A stretch of 64,000 nt of DNA from assembly GCF_014281965.1 (NCBI RefSeq), contig NZ_JACFTB010000002.1:310001-374000 (forward strand), written 5' to 3'. The position numbers and the translations under genes are program-made. This DNA comes from Rhodococcus sp. BP22 (GTDB taxonomy: Bacteria > Actinomycetota > Actinomycetes > Mycobacteriales > Mycobacteriaceae). Below are positions 20,650 to 30,147 of the stretch, piece after piece. A model generated the notes under the pieces. That model saw only the letters and a program-made list of their open reading frames with translations, was not told where the DNA came from and searched no databases. Numbering within the stretch: the stretch's first letter is position 1; every line of letters begins with the position of its first letter.

Positions 20650-23600
20650 CCGGGAACATCCCGTACGAGGGGGACGTCCCACGCACACGGCTGCCCGCAG
20701 CGCAGGTCTTCCGCCGAACCCTGGAGCCGTCGGCGGCACCCTGGGAACGCGAGCCTGCTCCACGTGGTCCGTTCCGGGAGATGCGGAGCTATCCAGCACC
20801 GCCGTCCCCGGATGGTGGGCCTGCCCCGGACAATTCCGTCACTCAGTTGATTCCTCGGTTCCGCGACGAGGATTACCCACCGATCACAGAGCCGACGCGC
20901 GCTCCCGGTCCGGCCGAGCCGTCGGACCCCAAAAAGCAACAAAAATCTCTGATGGCCGCGACGGGATCCATCGCGATCGCAACGCTCGTCAGCCGCATCA
21001 CCGGGTTCTTCAAGCAGATCGTCATGCTGGGGATTCTCGGTGGCGCGATCGCCAGTTCGTTCACCTCGGCCACGATCCTCCCGAACATGATCTCCGAACT
21101 GGTTCTCGGGGCCGTGCTCAGCGCCATCGTCGTTCCGGTTCTGGTTCGCGCCGAAATGGAGGATTCCGACGGCGGAGCGTCGTTCGTTCGACGGCTTTTC
21201 ACCATCGCATTCTCGATGTTGGCCATCGTCGCCTTGATCGCCACCATCAGTGCACCCCTGCTCAGCCGCATGTTGATCGACGAGAATGCAAAAGTCAGCA
21301 GTGATCTGACCACCGCGCTGTCGTATCTGCTGTTGCCCGCCATCCTGTTCTACGGACTCTCGGGCTTGCTGACCGCCGTCCTGAACACGCGCCAGAATTT
21401 CCGACCCGGTGCGTGGGCCCCGGTCTGGAACAACCTGGTAGTGCTGGGAATCTTTTCCCTCTACTTCTTCGTGCCGGGCGAGATCTCCCTCGATCCGGTG
21501 CAGATCAGTGACCCACACGTCCTCATCCTCGGACTCGGTGTCACCGCAGGTGTGATTACGCAGGTCGTAGCACTGATCCCGGCACTACGTCGAGAAAAGA
21601 TCGACCTTCGACCGCTATGGGGAATCGACGCCCGGCTCAAGACCTTCGGCGGTATGGCTGCCGCGATCATCCTTTACGTCGTCATCAGCCAGGCCGGACT
21701 CGTGTTCGCCACCAGGATCTCCGCCGAAGCAGACGCCGCGGGCCCGGCGATCTACTCCCAGGCCTGGATCCTGCTTCAACTTCCGTACGGCATCCTCGGC
21801 GTCACCGTTCTTACCGCCATCATGCCGCGGCTCAGTCGTAACGCAGCCGACGGAGACACTCCGGCCGTCGTGGACGACCTGTCGGTGGCTACCCGGTTGA
21901 CACTGGTCGCGTTGGTGCCGATCGTAGTGTTCTTGACCTTCGCCGGCCCGTGGGTCGGCGAGGCACTGTTCGGCTTCGGAAACTTCGCCGACGATGCGAG
22001 TCGGCTCGGCGAAGCCGTCAGTTGGTCGGCGTTCACGCTGATCCCGTATGCCCTCGTCCTGATACATCTGCGCGTGTTCTACGCCCGAGAACAGGCATGG
22101 ACTCCCACCTGGATCATCCTCGGAATCACGGGCGTCAAGATCGCGCTGTCGGCCTTGGCGCCGATGCTGGCCAGCGACGACGAGCAGGTGGTGCTGATCC
22201 TCGGCGTCGCCAACGGACTCGGATTCGTAGTCGGTGCATGCATCGGTGGCTTCCTGCTCCATCGCAGTCTCGGCAACCTCCGGATGATCAATATCGGTAA
22301 AACCATCTGGATGGTCCTGCTCGCATCGGCCGCAGGTGGCACCGCCATGCTGGCCATCGACCGGATCGCCGATCTCGGCAACATCACCGACGCACTGGGA
22401 GCTGTCGGTGCAATGCTCCGAGTCGGGGTTTGCGCCGTCCTGATGCTGTCGATAACTTTCGGAATCCTCTGGTTCGGCCGGATTCCCGAGGTTCTGGCAG
22501 TGACCGTCGCCGTCAGCAAACTGGTTCGGCGTTTCCGCGGGAAGTCGATCGAGACCCCCGATCCGGCGCGAACGGCCGACATCGATGCGACCGAACACAT
22601 AGCGGTCGTCGGCTCGGAGCGTGCATGGGAGAATTCTCCCCAACCACTCCCGTACGCTGGACCGCGGCAGACCGGGACCCCGTACACCTCAGGTCAGCCG
22701 GCGGCACCAAAGTCGCTGCGATATGCGACGGGACGATATGTAGGACAACTCGGGGCAGAGACGCGCGAAGGAGTGAGAGTGACCGACGACGATATGGCTG
22801 GGGGGCCGGCCGAGTCCGCAGTGAACGGCACCCAGCGAAAAGCCGGCGGTGTCGAGGTGGACGATCGCGCCAAAGACGCGTCGGGCAAGCTCGAGCCATC
22901 CAAGGCCACCACGCCTCCCAAGATGCCCTCACCGTTCAAGAAGTCGCCACCGACCGAGGAAGCGGAGCCTTCCACAGAAGTCGAAGCAACCGAGGCCACG
23001 ACGTCGGAAGCATCTGCCGAGAAGAAGACCGAACCGGCCAAGGCCGACTCCAAGGACACTTCGACGACCAGCAAGGTCGACTCCGACGTCAAGAACACCA
23101 CCTCTGCGGTCAAATCCAGCCGTGGCGTCGCACACGACACCGGTGCCGCTCCAGTCGGATCACCAGCGTTGCCGCCCGTCGGACCAGGTTCCGAACCTGC
23201 ACGGTCTCTTCGCGGTCCCAAGCTCATCCCGGGTGCGTCCGTGGCCGGCGGTCGCTACCGTCTGCTCACCCCGCACGGTGGATCACGTGGCCTCAAGTTC
23301 TGGCAGGCCCACGACGTCAAGTTGGATCGTGAAGTGGCGCTGACGTTCGTCGACGCCGACCAGCAAGCGTCCTCTCTCTCGGCCGACCGTCCCGAGGGCC
23401 CTCAGGCCATCCTGTCCCGCACCCTGCGACTGGGGCGGATCAACTCCCCAGGTCTTGCTCGCGTTCTCGACGTCGTCCGAGGCAGCTCCGGCGGAATCGT
23501 CGTCGCCGAATGGACCCCGGGCCGATCGCTACGTGAAATGGCCGACACCGTTCCGTCGCCGACCGGCGCGGCCCGGGCCATCAAGGCCCTCGCTGCCGCC

Positions 23601-24761
23601 GCCGAAGCCGCACACCGAAGCGGCGGAGCACTGTCGATCGACCATCCGGACCGCGTCCGGATCAGCACCAGCGGAAACGCAGTTCTCGCATTCCCGGCGA
23701 CATTGGCCGATGCAGACCCCGGTTCCGATGTTCGCGGGCTCGGCGCGATGCTGTACGCCCTGATCACTGCGCGTTGGCCCCTCGCCGACGCTGTCGGAAA
23801 GACTCCCGGTTCGGATTCGGATTCATCGCCACGAGCGGTAGGCGGCATGCGTCCTGCGGACCGTGACGAGAGCGGCAACGCCATCGAGCCACGTCGTATC
23901 CGACCCGACGTGCCCTTCGAGATCTCGGCAGTCGCCGTCCGTGCACTCGAGCAGAACAGTGGGATTCGTACGGCCGCGACTGTGCAGCACGTGCTGGATC
24001 AGGCGGCAGTCATCAACGACAAGACCGATCTGATGCCTGCACTGCGCCTCGGTCAGCGTGCACCGGGTGCCTCCGGCCACTCGCTGGCCGACCCTGCGGA
24101 ATTAGCCGCTCAACAATTGCGGTCGAAGCGCACCAACATCGCGCTTGTCGTATTGGGCGCATTGACCGTCATCGTCCTCGGTTTCGCGGGTTACTGGCTC
24201 TTCACATTCCTCGCAGGTGACAGCTCCGACGAGCCGCTGACGCAGCAAGACTTCGGTCTCACCACCAGCGCGACCGCCCCTGCCACCCCTGGTGCAGAAG
24301 ACGTCGCGCCACCGGCGGCTGCTGCTCCGACAGCGATCGACTCGGTCGAGGTGTTCTCACCTCAGGGCAGTGCCGACAACGCCGGTTCAGCAGGCAACGC
24401 CATCGACGGCAACCCCAACTCCACCTGGACCACGGACGCGTATTTCCAGCCCTTCCCGTCACTCAAGGAAGGCGTAGGACTACTCGCAACCCTGCCGTCT
24501 TCGCAGGTCCTCACCAGCGCCTTCGTCAACTCGCCCTCTCCGGGTACCGTTGTCGAAATCCGTTCCGCTCCAAGCGATTCCGCAAGCCTCAGCGACACCA
24601 CCGTCATCGGGCAGGCGACGCTCGGGAACGGCGTCACGGACATTCCACTGACCGTTTCCGAGCCCACGACGCATGTTCTGCTGTGGATTACCGGGCTCGG
24701 CAACGACGGTGGCCGTAACCAATCGACGATCGCTGATTTCGGCTTCACCGCGCAGCCCTGA
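20646..24761 (+). CDS. murJ: Lipid II flippase MurJ (MviN) fused to pseudokinase domain
   Basis: 1371-residue membrane protein that flips the peptidoglycan precursor lipid II. After a 100-residue disordered cytoplasmic head come about 14 helices with MviN features (LVSRITGFFKQIVMLGILGG; GAWAPVWNNLVVLGIF; AWILLQLPYGILGVTVLTAI). A long Lys/Glu/Thr-rich linker leads to a kinase-like domain from about residue 860 (GASVAGGRYRLLTPHGGSRG) lacking a recognisable catalytic HRD/DFG, so it is a pseudokinase. One more helix and an extracellular galactose-binding-like domain (GNAIDGNPNSTWTTDAYFQP) finish it. Mycobacterial Rv3910 has the same layout; its phosphorylated pseudokinase binds FhaA. Longer than Rv3910 mainly in the linker. 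Confidence 0.95.
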   Translation: MTGNIPYEGDVPRTRLPAAQVFRRTLEPSAAPWEREPAPRGPFREMRSYPAPPSPDGGPAPDNSVTQLIPRFRDEDYPPITEPTRAPGPAEPSDPKKQQKSLMAATGSIAIATLVSRITGFFKQIVMLGILGGAIASSFTSATILPNMISELVLGAVLSAIVVPVLVRAEMEDSDGGASFVRRLFTIAFSMLAIVALIATISAPLLSRMLIDENAKVSSDLTTALSYLLLPAILFYGLSGLLTAVLNTRQNFRPGAWAPVWNNLVVLGIFSLYFFVPGEISLDPVQISDPHVLILGLGVTAGVITQVVALIPALRREKIDLRPLWGIDARLKTFGGMAAAIILYVVISQAGLVFATRISAEADAAGPAIYSQAWILLQLPYGILGVTVLTAIMPRLSRNAADGDTPAVVDDLSVATRLTLVALVPIVVFLTFAGPWVGEALFGFGNFADDASRLGEAVSWSAFTLIPYALVLIHLRVFYAREQAWTPTWIILGITGVKIALSALAPMLASDDEQVVLILGVANGLGFVVGACIGGFLLHRSLGNLRMINIGKTIWMVLLASAAGGTAMLAIDRIADLGNITDALGAVGAMLRVGVCAVLMLSITFGILWFGRIPEVLAVTVAVSKLVRRFRGKSIETPDPARTADIDATEHIAVVGSERAWENSPQPLPYAGPRQTGTPYTSGQPAAPKSLRYATGRYVGQLGAETREGVRVTDDDMAGGPAESAVNGTQRKAGGVEVDDRAKDASGKLEPSKATTPPKMPSPFKKSPPTEEAEPSTEVEATEATTSEASAEKKTEPAKADSKDTSTTSKVDSDVKNTTSAVKSSRGVAHDTGAAPVGSPALPPVGPGSEPARSLRGPKLIPGASVAGGRYRLLTPHGGSRGLKFWQAHDVKLDREVALTFVDADQQASSLSADRPEGPQAILSRTLRLGRINSPGLARVLDVVRGSSGGIVVAEWTPGRSLREMADTVPSPTGAARAIKALAAAAEAAHRSGGALSIDHPDRVRISTSGNAVLAFPATLADADPGSDVRGLGAMLYALITARWPLADAVGKTPGSDSDSSPRAVGGMRPADRDESGNAIEPRRIRPDVPFEISAVAVRALEQNSGIRTAATVQHVLDQAAVINDKTDLMPALRLGQRAPGASGHSLADPAELAAQQLRSKRTNIALVVLGALTVIVLGFAGYWLFTFLAGDSSDEPLTQQDFGLTTSATAPATPGAEDVAPPAAAAPTAIDSVEVFSPQGSADNAGSAGNAIDGNPNSTWTTDAYFQPFPSLKEGVGLLATLPSSQVLTSAFVNSPSPGTVVEIRSAPSDSASLSDTTVIGQATLGNGVTDIPLTVSEPTTHVLLWITGLGNDGGRNQSTIADFGFTAQP

Positions 24762-24886
24762 CGACTACTCCTCGTTCACCCGCCGTCGAACTGCGAACGT
24801 CTCGGTTCGGGGGACGTTTCGTACTCGCCGGTCTCTATGCCTTAGGCTCTCCGACAATGCGGTAATACGGGGGGAGCCGTTTTCGT

Positions 24887-25480
24887 ATGGGGGATCTACA
24901 TAGGGACTGGGCTGTCGGGGGTCTTCTCGGCGGACGCTCCGACGTCGAATTGCTGAGTGCGCACGTGGCCGGGGAGGCCAATGCGTTCACTTCGCTGGTA
25001 CATCGACATCATGAGCACCTTTGGATGACCGCACGCCGAACCAGCTATACCAACGAGGACGCTGCCGACGCATTGCAAGAAGCACTCCTGTCAGCCCACC
25101 GCACCGCCGCCACGTTCCGGGCCGATGCAGCTGTACGCAGTTGGTTACACAAGATCGTTGTCAACGCATGCCTCGACCGCATTCGGCGTAACCGTTCGAG
25201 ACCGACCGTGTCGCTCACCAACGAGGACGACATCGAACCGGTCGACGGTCGGGATCAAATGTCAGCCGCCGAGACCTCCATCGAGGTTCACAAGGCACTC
25301 ATGTCGTTGCCACCCGAACAACGATCCGCCGTCGTGGCAGTGGACATGGAGGGCTACTCGGTTGCAGATGCTGCCCGCATGCTCGGTGTACCCACCGGCA
25401 CGATCAAGAGCCGATGCGCCCGTGGACGGTTGAAACTAGTAATACAACTCGAGTATTTGCGGTACGAAGGGAACCGTTAG
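24887..25480 (+). CDS. sigM: ECF RNA polymerase sigma factor SigM
   Basis: 197 residues with sigma region 2 (FTSLVHRHHEHLWMTARRTS, then EDAADALQEALLSAHR) and region 4 (ALMSLPPEQRSAVVAVDMEG, then VADAARMLGVPTGTIKSRCA). Gene order murJ, sigM, anti-sigma gene, trxB, trxA equals Rv3910 to Rv3914, identifying it as SigM. In mycobacteria SigM controls a small late-growth or surface-protein regulon. A GGGGGAG ribosome site lies about 10 bases before ATG 24887. Confidence 0.93.
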   Translation: MGDLHRDWAVGGLLGGRSDVELLSAHVAGEANAFTSLVHRHHEHLWMTARRTSYTNEDAADALQEALLSAHRTAATFRADAAVRSWLHKIVVNACLDRIRRNRSRPTVSLTNEDDIEPVDGRDQMSAAETSIEVHKALMSLPPEQRSAVVAVDMEGYSVADAARMLGVPTGTIKSRCARGRLKLVIQLEYLRYEGNR

Positions 25481-25569
25481 CGGCTCTGGCGCGTCTTACC
25501 ATGTGTAGGCACGATTGCCCCGTAAACAACACGGGCCGTGGGTAGAGCTTGCGCTGGGAGGAGACCGAA

Positions 25570-26292
25570 GTGGCATCGCACGGAACCGAGCCTCTACCCG
25601 TCGCTCCGTACTCACCCGACCTGTTGGCAGATCTCCATGCAGGCGTACTCGACGAGTCGGTCAGTAAGAAGCTCTGGCCTCTCGTTCGAAAAGATCCGAG
25701 AGCGATGCAGGTCATCTCCGCTCTCGACGCGCTTTCTGCCCGTCTCGGCTCACTCGGAAGCGATTTCGACTCCGGTGAGCCGATGCCCCCGGACGTCGCC
25801 GAGAGGATCGATCGCGCGCTGATGACCGAGCAGGAAACATCCTTCGGCGACCGCCCCGGTCGATTCCCACGCCGGTGGGCCTATACGGGTATCGGTATCG
25901 CAGCCGCAGCCGCCATCGTTGCTTCGCTTTCCGCCTTGCTGTTCGCCCGCCCGAGTGGGCCAACCGACCCCGACACGGTAGCCGCACCGGCATATCCGCC
26001 CAGCCTCGTTCTCGATTCGAGCGACTTGAATTCGACCGATGTCCGCGACCTCCTCGGCCGACAGGATCCAACCGAACTGAAGGACGCCGGGAATCTTCCA
26101 GAGTGTCTGGCAGCCAACGGTTTCGACTCTCAGGCAATTCTGCTCGCAGCCACTCCGGTACAAGTCGACGGACAATCCGCAACACTGCTCGTCGTGCCGC
26201 GTTTTCCGATGGACGGCATGACCGTACTCGTGTTGGGCGCGGATTGCGGAGACGGCAACCCGCAGACACTGGTTCGTCGCGATCTGAACTGA
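25570..26292 (+). CDS. rsmA: Anti-sigma-M factor, single-pass membrane protein
   Basis: 240 residues. The N-terminal cytoplasmic part (SPDLLADLHAGVLDESVSKK, then LWPLVRKDPRAMQVISALDA) has the alpha-helical anti-sigma arrangement, followed by one membrane helix near residue 105-128 (YTGIGIAAAAAIVASLSALL) and an extracytoplasmic sensor part with two Cys residues (LPECLAANG; VLGADCGDG). GTG 25570 is set by a GGGAGGAG ribosome site. Placement directly after sigM identifies it as the Rv3912 counterpart, which inhibits SigM. Confidence 0.88.
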   Translation: MASHGTEPLPVAPYSPDLLADLHAGVLDESVSKKLWPLVRKDPRAMQVISALDALSARLGSLGSDFDSGEPMPPDVAERIDRALMTEQETSFGDRPGRFPRRWAYTGIGIAAAAAIVASLSALLFARPSGPTDPDTVAAPAYPPSLVLDSSDLNSTDVRDLLGRQDPTELKDAGNLPECLAANGFDSQAILLAATPVQVDGQSATLLVVPRFPMDGMTVLVLGADCGDGNPQTLVRRDLN

Positions 26293-26318
26293 TCTCGGAC
26301 GAGCAGGAGAACTACCGG

Positions 26319-26344
26319 GGAACAACACCCTTTACGCTGGTGTT
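26319..26344 (+). promoter_or_regulatory. SigH/SigR-type promoter for trxB-trxA
   Basis: GGAAC, an 18-base spacer and GTT match the thiol-stress ECF promoter consensus (GGAAY-N18/19-GTT) used by SigH in mycobacteria and SigR in streptomycetes. It lies 89 bp before trxB, whose homologues are known SigH/SigR targets. A TTGACA overlaps its downstream end and may give a second, housekeeping promoter. The sigma factor that reads it is not encoded in the window. Confidence 0.6.
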
Positions 26345-26432
26345 GACATAACCGGCGGGCGTACCAGAACTATGCCCCTCGACTTTTGTTTCAACGCAAT
26401 GGGTAGACAGCACATTCGATCGGAAGGTCCGC

Positions 26433-27422
26433 ATGACAACCCCACAGGTTCACGATCTCATCATCGTCGGCTCGGGACCGGCTGGATACACCGCCGGCGT
26501 ATACGCAGCCAGGGCTGAACTCCAGCCGATTCTGTTCGAGGGAACTCAGTTCGGTGGCGCTTTGATGACCACCACGGACGTCGAGAACTTTCCAGGTTTC
26601 CGCGAAGGCATCATGGGACCAGACCTCATGGAGCAGATGCGCGAGCAGGCCAAGCGGTTCGGCGCGGACATTCGTACCGAGGACGTCGAAGAGATGGACC
26701 TCAGAGGCGAGATCAAAACCGTAACCGCCGGCGGCGAGACCTATCAGGCACGCGCGGTCATTCTGGCGATGGGCGCGGCTGCGCGATACCTCGGCATACC
26801 GGGTGAAGAAAAGCTGCTCGGACGCGGTGTCAGCGCCTGTGCCACCTGTGACGGATTCTTCTTCCGCGATCAGGACATTGCCGTCATCGGTGGCGGGGAC
26901 TCGGCTATGGAAGAAGCGACCTTCCTCACTCGATTCGCACGTAGCGTCACTATCGTCCATCGACGCAGCGAATTTCGTGCGTCGCGCATCATGCTCGAGC
27001 GCGCAAAGGCCAACGACAAGATTCGCTTCCTCACCGACACCAACGTTCTCGAAGTCCTGGGCGACACCTCTGTCACCGGGATAGCACTCGAAAACGCGAT
27101 CACCGGAGAGAAGACCACTCTCGAGGTGACGGGAATGTTCGTCGCTATCGGTCATGATCCGCGTAACGAGCTGGTCAAGGGCCAGGTCGAACTCGACGAA
27201 GCAGGCTACGTCAAGGTCGCCTCGCCATCCTCGACTACGTCACTACCCGGAGTGTTCGCCGCAGGCGACCTGGTGGATCACGTCTACCAGCAGGCAATCA
27301 CCGCGGCCGGAACCGGCTGCACTGCCTCCATCGACGCCGAGCGCTGGCTCGCCGAGCAGGGCGATATTTCCTCCAACACGCTCGAGCACGCCGATCAGCC
27401 GGTAGACGTCGTCAACGCCTGA
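26433..27422 (+). CDS. trxB: Thioredoxin-disulfide reductase
   Basis: 329-residue flavoenzyme passing electrons from NADPH to thioredoxin. It shows the FAD-binding [20 protein letters not shown], the redox-active CATC in [14 protein letters not shown], the NADPH-binding [15 protein letters not shown], and the C-terminal FAD-contact motif [28 protein letters not shown] ribosome site precedes the ATG. trxA follows after 38 bp. All catalytic residues are present. Confidence 0.98.
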   Translation: MTTPQVHDLIIVGSGPAGYTAGVYAARAELQPILFEGTQFGGALMTTTDVENFPGFREGIMGPDLMEQMREQAKRFGADIRTEDVEEMDLRGEIKTVTAGGETYQARAVILAMGAAARYLGIPGEEKLLGRGVSACATCDGFFFRDQDIAVIGGGDSAMEEATFLTRFARSVTIVHRRSEFRASRIMLERAKANDKIRFLTDTNVLEVLGDTSVTGIALENAITGEKTTLEVTGMFVAIGHDPRNELVKGQVELDEAGYVKVASPSSTTSLPGVFAAGDLVDHVYQQAITAAGTGCTASIDAERWLAEQGDISSNTLEHADQPVDVVNA

Positions 27423-27460
27423 ATTTCGTTCCCGAACTACTACACAACCAGGAGAAACAC

Positions 27461-27793
27461 ATGTCCGACGACAAGAAGACCGTCACCATCACGGATGCGT
27501 CGTTCGTCGACGACGTGCTCAGCAGCGAGAAGCCCGTTCTCGTCGACTTCTGGGCCACATGGTGCGGGCCTTGCAAGATGGTCGCCCCAGTACTCGAGGA
27601 GATCGCGGCCGAACACTCGGACAAACTGACGATCGCGAAGCTCGACATCGATGCGAACCCACAGGCGGCTCGTGACTTCAAAGTCATGTCGATTCCGACC
27701 TTGATCCTCTTCCAGGGCGGCAAGCCGATCAAGCAAATCGTCGGCGCCAAGGGTAAGGCAGCACTTCTCAAGGACCTCGAAGCGGTCCTGTGA
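27461..27793 (+). CDS. trxA: Thioredoxin
   Basis: 110-residue cytoplasmic disulfide reductase with the canonical active site WCGPC in VDFWATWCGPCKMVAPVLEE, cis-proline SIPTLILF and the usual C-terminal GAKGKAALLKDLEAVL helix. An AGGAGAAAC ribosome site precedes ATG 27461. It is co-transcribed with trxB, whose product reduces it. Confidence 0.98.
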   Translation: MSDDKKTVTITDASFVDDVLSSEKPVLVDFWATWCGPCKMVAPVLEEIAAEHSDKLTIAKLDIDANPQAARDFKVMSIPTLILFQGGKPIKQIVGAKGKAALLKDLEAVL

Positions 27794-28019
27794 TCAGGCA
27801 GACAACGTCTGAGCAGTAGCCGTCACCACCGCCGCGATCCGTCGGCTCTACCTGGCGGATTGGGGCTTGACGGTCACTTTCTGCGACAATTGATCGATGT
27901 GCCGACAAGCTCGGCACATCGACTTTTGTATAGGCCCAGACCCGAATCGGAACTCCCCGTTCCGGGGTTGCGGATACAGTCGTTGCAGCAATCAAACTCG
28001 AGATCGGAAGGTCAACTGT

Positions 28020-29213
28020 ATGCACCGACTCAGTCACGGCGATTCTGGACCCGCCGTCGCGGAGGTTCGGAGCACGCTTGTCTCGCTCGGATTTCTGGTC
28101 GAGGAAACAGATCGATCCTCTGCGAACGATCCGACGCACTGGACTCCACCCGCATCCGACTTCGATGAATCCTTGGGTGGCGCCGTCCGCGCCTTTCAGC
28201 AATATCGAGGCCTGCTGGTCGACGGTGTCGTAGGACCGGCTACCTACCGATCTCTGAAGGAAGCGTCGTACCGGCTCGGAGCTCGGACTCTCATCTACCA
28301 GCTCTCGGCACCTCTGTACGGGGACGATATTGCGACCCTCCAGACTCGGCTGCAGGATTTGGGTTTCTACAGTGAGCGCGTCGACGGATACTTCGGGCCT
28401 AAAACTCACGAAGGGCTCTCCTCTTTCCAACGGGAAATCGGTCTGTCCCCGGACGGCATTTGCGGTCCTGCAACGCTACGTTCGCTCGAACTGCTCGGTA
28501 CGCGTGTCACGGGCGGATCACCACACGCCATCAGTGAACAAGAACTCGTCCGAGCGGCCGGCCCACAATTGACTGGCAAGCGCATCGTGATCGACCCCGA
28601 TCTCGGTGGCGCCGATACCGGACGCATAGTCCACGGCATGTTCGGCCGAATCTCCGAAGCAGAAATTCTTTGGGATGTCGCGAGTCGCCTCGAGGGTCGA
28701 ATGGCCGCCACCGGGATGGAGACGTTTCTGTCCCGTGCACGTGGAACCAATCCCAGTGTTGCCGAGCGTGCCGAGACGTCCAATGGCTTCAATGCGGACC
28801 TGATGATTTCACTTCGCTGTGCGTCGAGCAAGAGTCCAGCGGCGAACGGAGTGGCAAGTTTCCATTTCGGCAACTCACACGGTTCGGCGTCATTGATCGG
28901 CCAGATCCTCACCGGCTACATACAGCGCGAAATCGTCGCCCGTACTCCGCTACTCGATTGCCGCAGCCATGGGCGAACTTGGGATCTGCTGCGGCTGACC
29001 AACATGCCGACGGTGCAAGTCGACATGGGTTATCTGACAAACGCTTCCGACGTCGATGTTCTCAGTGATCCCCGATCCCGGGATATCATCGCCGAGGCAA
29101 TTCTCATCTCGGTGAAGCGTCTGTACTTGTTAGGTCAAGACGATCAGCCCACCGGAACATTCACCTTCGCAGAACTCCTCGCCGAGGAACTCGCTGCCGC
29201 AGATCGGAGCTGA
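28020..29213 (+). CDS. cwlM: CwlM-type N-acetylmuramoyl-L-alanine amidase-like regulator
   Basis: 397 residues: two peptidoglycan-binding PG_binding_1 repeats (about 1-70 and 85-150, e.g. VDGVVGPATYRSL and VDGYFGPKTHEGL), then an Amidase_3 domain. The zinc site is degraded: the usual DPGHGG reads DPDLGG, and the usual SIHAN His is replaced in LMISLRCASS, while the central Glu (RISEAEILWDV) stays. The protein is thus probably not a hydrolase. Mycobacterial CwlM (Rv3915) is likewise non-enzymatic: phosphorylated by PknB, it activates MurA and binds MurJ and FhaA. No signal peptide with the ATG at 28020 (ribosome site GGAAGG). The longer open frame is rejected. Confidence 0.93.
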   Translation: MHRLSHGDSGPAVAEVRSTLVSLGFLVEETDRSSANDPTHWTPPASDFDESLGGAVRAFQQYRGLLVDGVVGPATYRSLKEASYRLGARTLIYQLSAPLYGDDIATLQTRLQDLGFYSERVDGYFGPKTHEGLSSFQREIGLSPDGICGPATLRSLELLGTRVTGGSPHAISEQELVRAAGPQLTGKRIVIDPDLGGADTGRIVHGMFGRISEAEILWDVASRLEGRMAATGMETFLSRARGTNPSVAERAETSNGFNADLMISLRCASSKSPAANGVASFHFGNSHGSASLIGQILTGYIQREIVARTPLLDCRSHGRTWDLLRLTNMPTVQVDMGYLTNASDVDVLSDPRSRDIIAEAILISVKRLYLLGQDDQPTGTFTFAELLAEELAAADRS

Positions 29214-29238
29214 CGGAGGTCGCGCTTAGCGACCTCCG
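29214..29238. terminator. Bidirectional hairpin terminator between cwlM and its convergent neighbour
   Basis: A perfect 10-bp stem (CGGAGGTCGC with GCGACCTCCG) and a 5-base loop lie right after the cwlM stop and just before the stop of the convergent gene. There is no T-tract, as is usual for actinobacterial terminators. Confidence 0.75.
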
Positions 29239-29239
29239 C

Positions 29240-29944
29240 TCATCTGACTCCGACGGTTTCCTTGTGCTCGATCTCGACCGCGGTCAAACTGGCCGCAATA
29301 AGCAATCGCTCGAGGGCCGACTCGACGTCTTCCTTCCATCCATGGTCGCGGTGTAATTCGAGTCGAAGTCGCGGGTATCGATGATGTGGCGCGACCACTT
29401 CGAATCCGGCCTGCTCCAGGAAGTCGGCGTCGATCATGCATTCCGTGTCCGAGCAGGTCAACGACATCGTTGCTCGCGGACCGATCGCCTCGTCTTCCTC
29501 GGTTCGACGAATCCCGAATGCCTCGAGCGCACGAACGCCACGATTGACGAGATCGGCGACTACCGCCTGAATCAACGAAGCCGAGTGTCCCTCCCGATCG
29601 ACGTCCGATTCGATTCTCAACGTTGTCAGCAACACGGCATCAGCGCTGACAGGTGAGGTCGGAAAAGTGGTGGACCGCGGCACCGCGCTCGCGGGTGCGT
29701 ACAAAGCGCATCCCACGATCTCCGAACCGACCGACAGCATCTGTCCGCAGGATCCCCACTCGAGCATGACCATCGAAAGCCACGCCTCGTTCTCGAACTC
29801 CAAATCGAGTGACTCACCGTCGGCTCGGGTCCTAGCTGGATCGAGCACCCAGAAACGACACCGCCGCGTGTGCTTCGGTAGTTGATCGAAGGAGTCCAAT
29901 GTGACTCCAGTGACGAGCGTCGACACTGCTACCTCAGCCTCCAT
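29240..29944 (-). CDS. GNAT-like conserved protein (Rv3916c homologue)
   Basis: 234 residues of a family always found between cwlM and parB. The middle has an acetyltransferase-like core: SVGSEIVGCALYAPAS, then LLTTLRIESDVDREGHSASL and IQAVVADLVNRGVRALEAFG, followed by FLEQAGFEVVAPHHRYPRLR, where GNAT proteins have their last strand-helix pair. Acceptor unknown. ATG 29944 is used; GTG six codons on (VSTLVTGV) is possible. It converges on cwlM with a shared hairpin. Confidence 0.8.
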   Translation of the reverse strand: MEAEVAVSTLVTGVTLDSFDQLPKHTRRCRFWVLDPARTRADGESLDLEFENEAWLSMVMLEWGSCGQMLSVGSEIVGCALYAPASAVPRSTTFPTSPVSADAVLLTTLRIESDVDREGHSASLIQAVVADLVNRGVRALEAFGIRRTEEDEAIGPRATMSLTCSDTECMIDADFLEQAGFEVVAPHHRYPRLRLELHRDHGWKEDVESALERLLIAASLTAVEIEHKETVGVR

Positions 29945-30147
29945 GCACCGAATTTTGTCGTTCGACCGCGATGATGCACCGGTGCGCGCGTCAAAAGTGA
30001 GCGATCGTCACAACCTTGATCTTCCCGAAAGCGCGATAGGTGAATAGTGCTGTATAACAACATCATTCGTGTCCTTCCGGCCTTCGATAGAGAACTTACG
30101 TCACAGTGACATAACTGCCGCGGGTGTTTGTACCTAGGATTTCGGCG

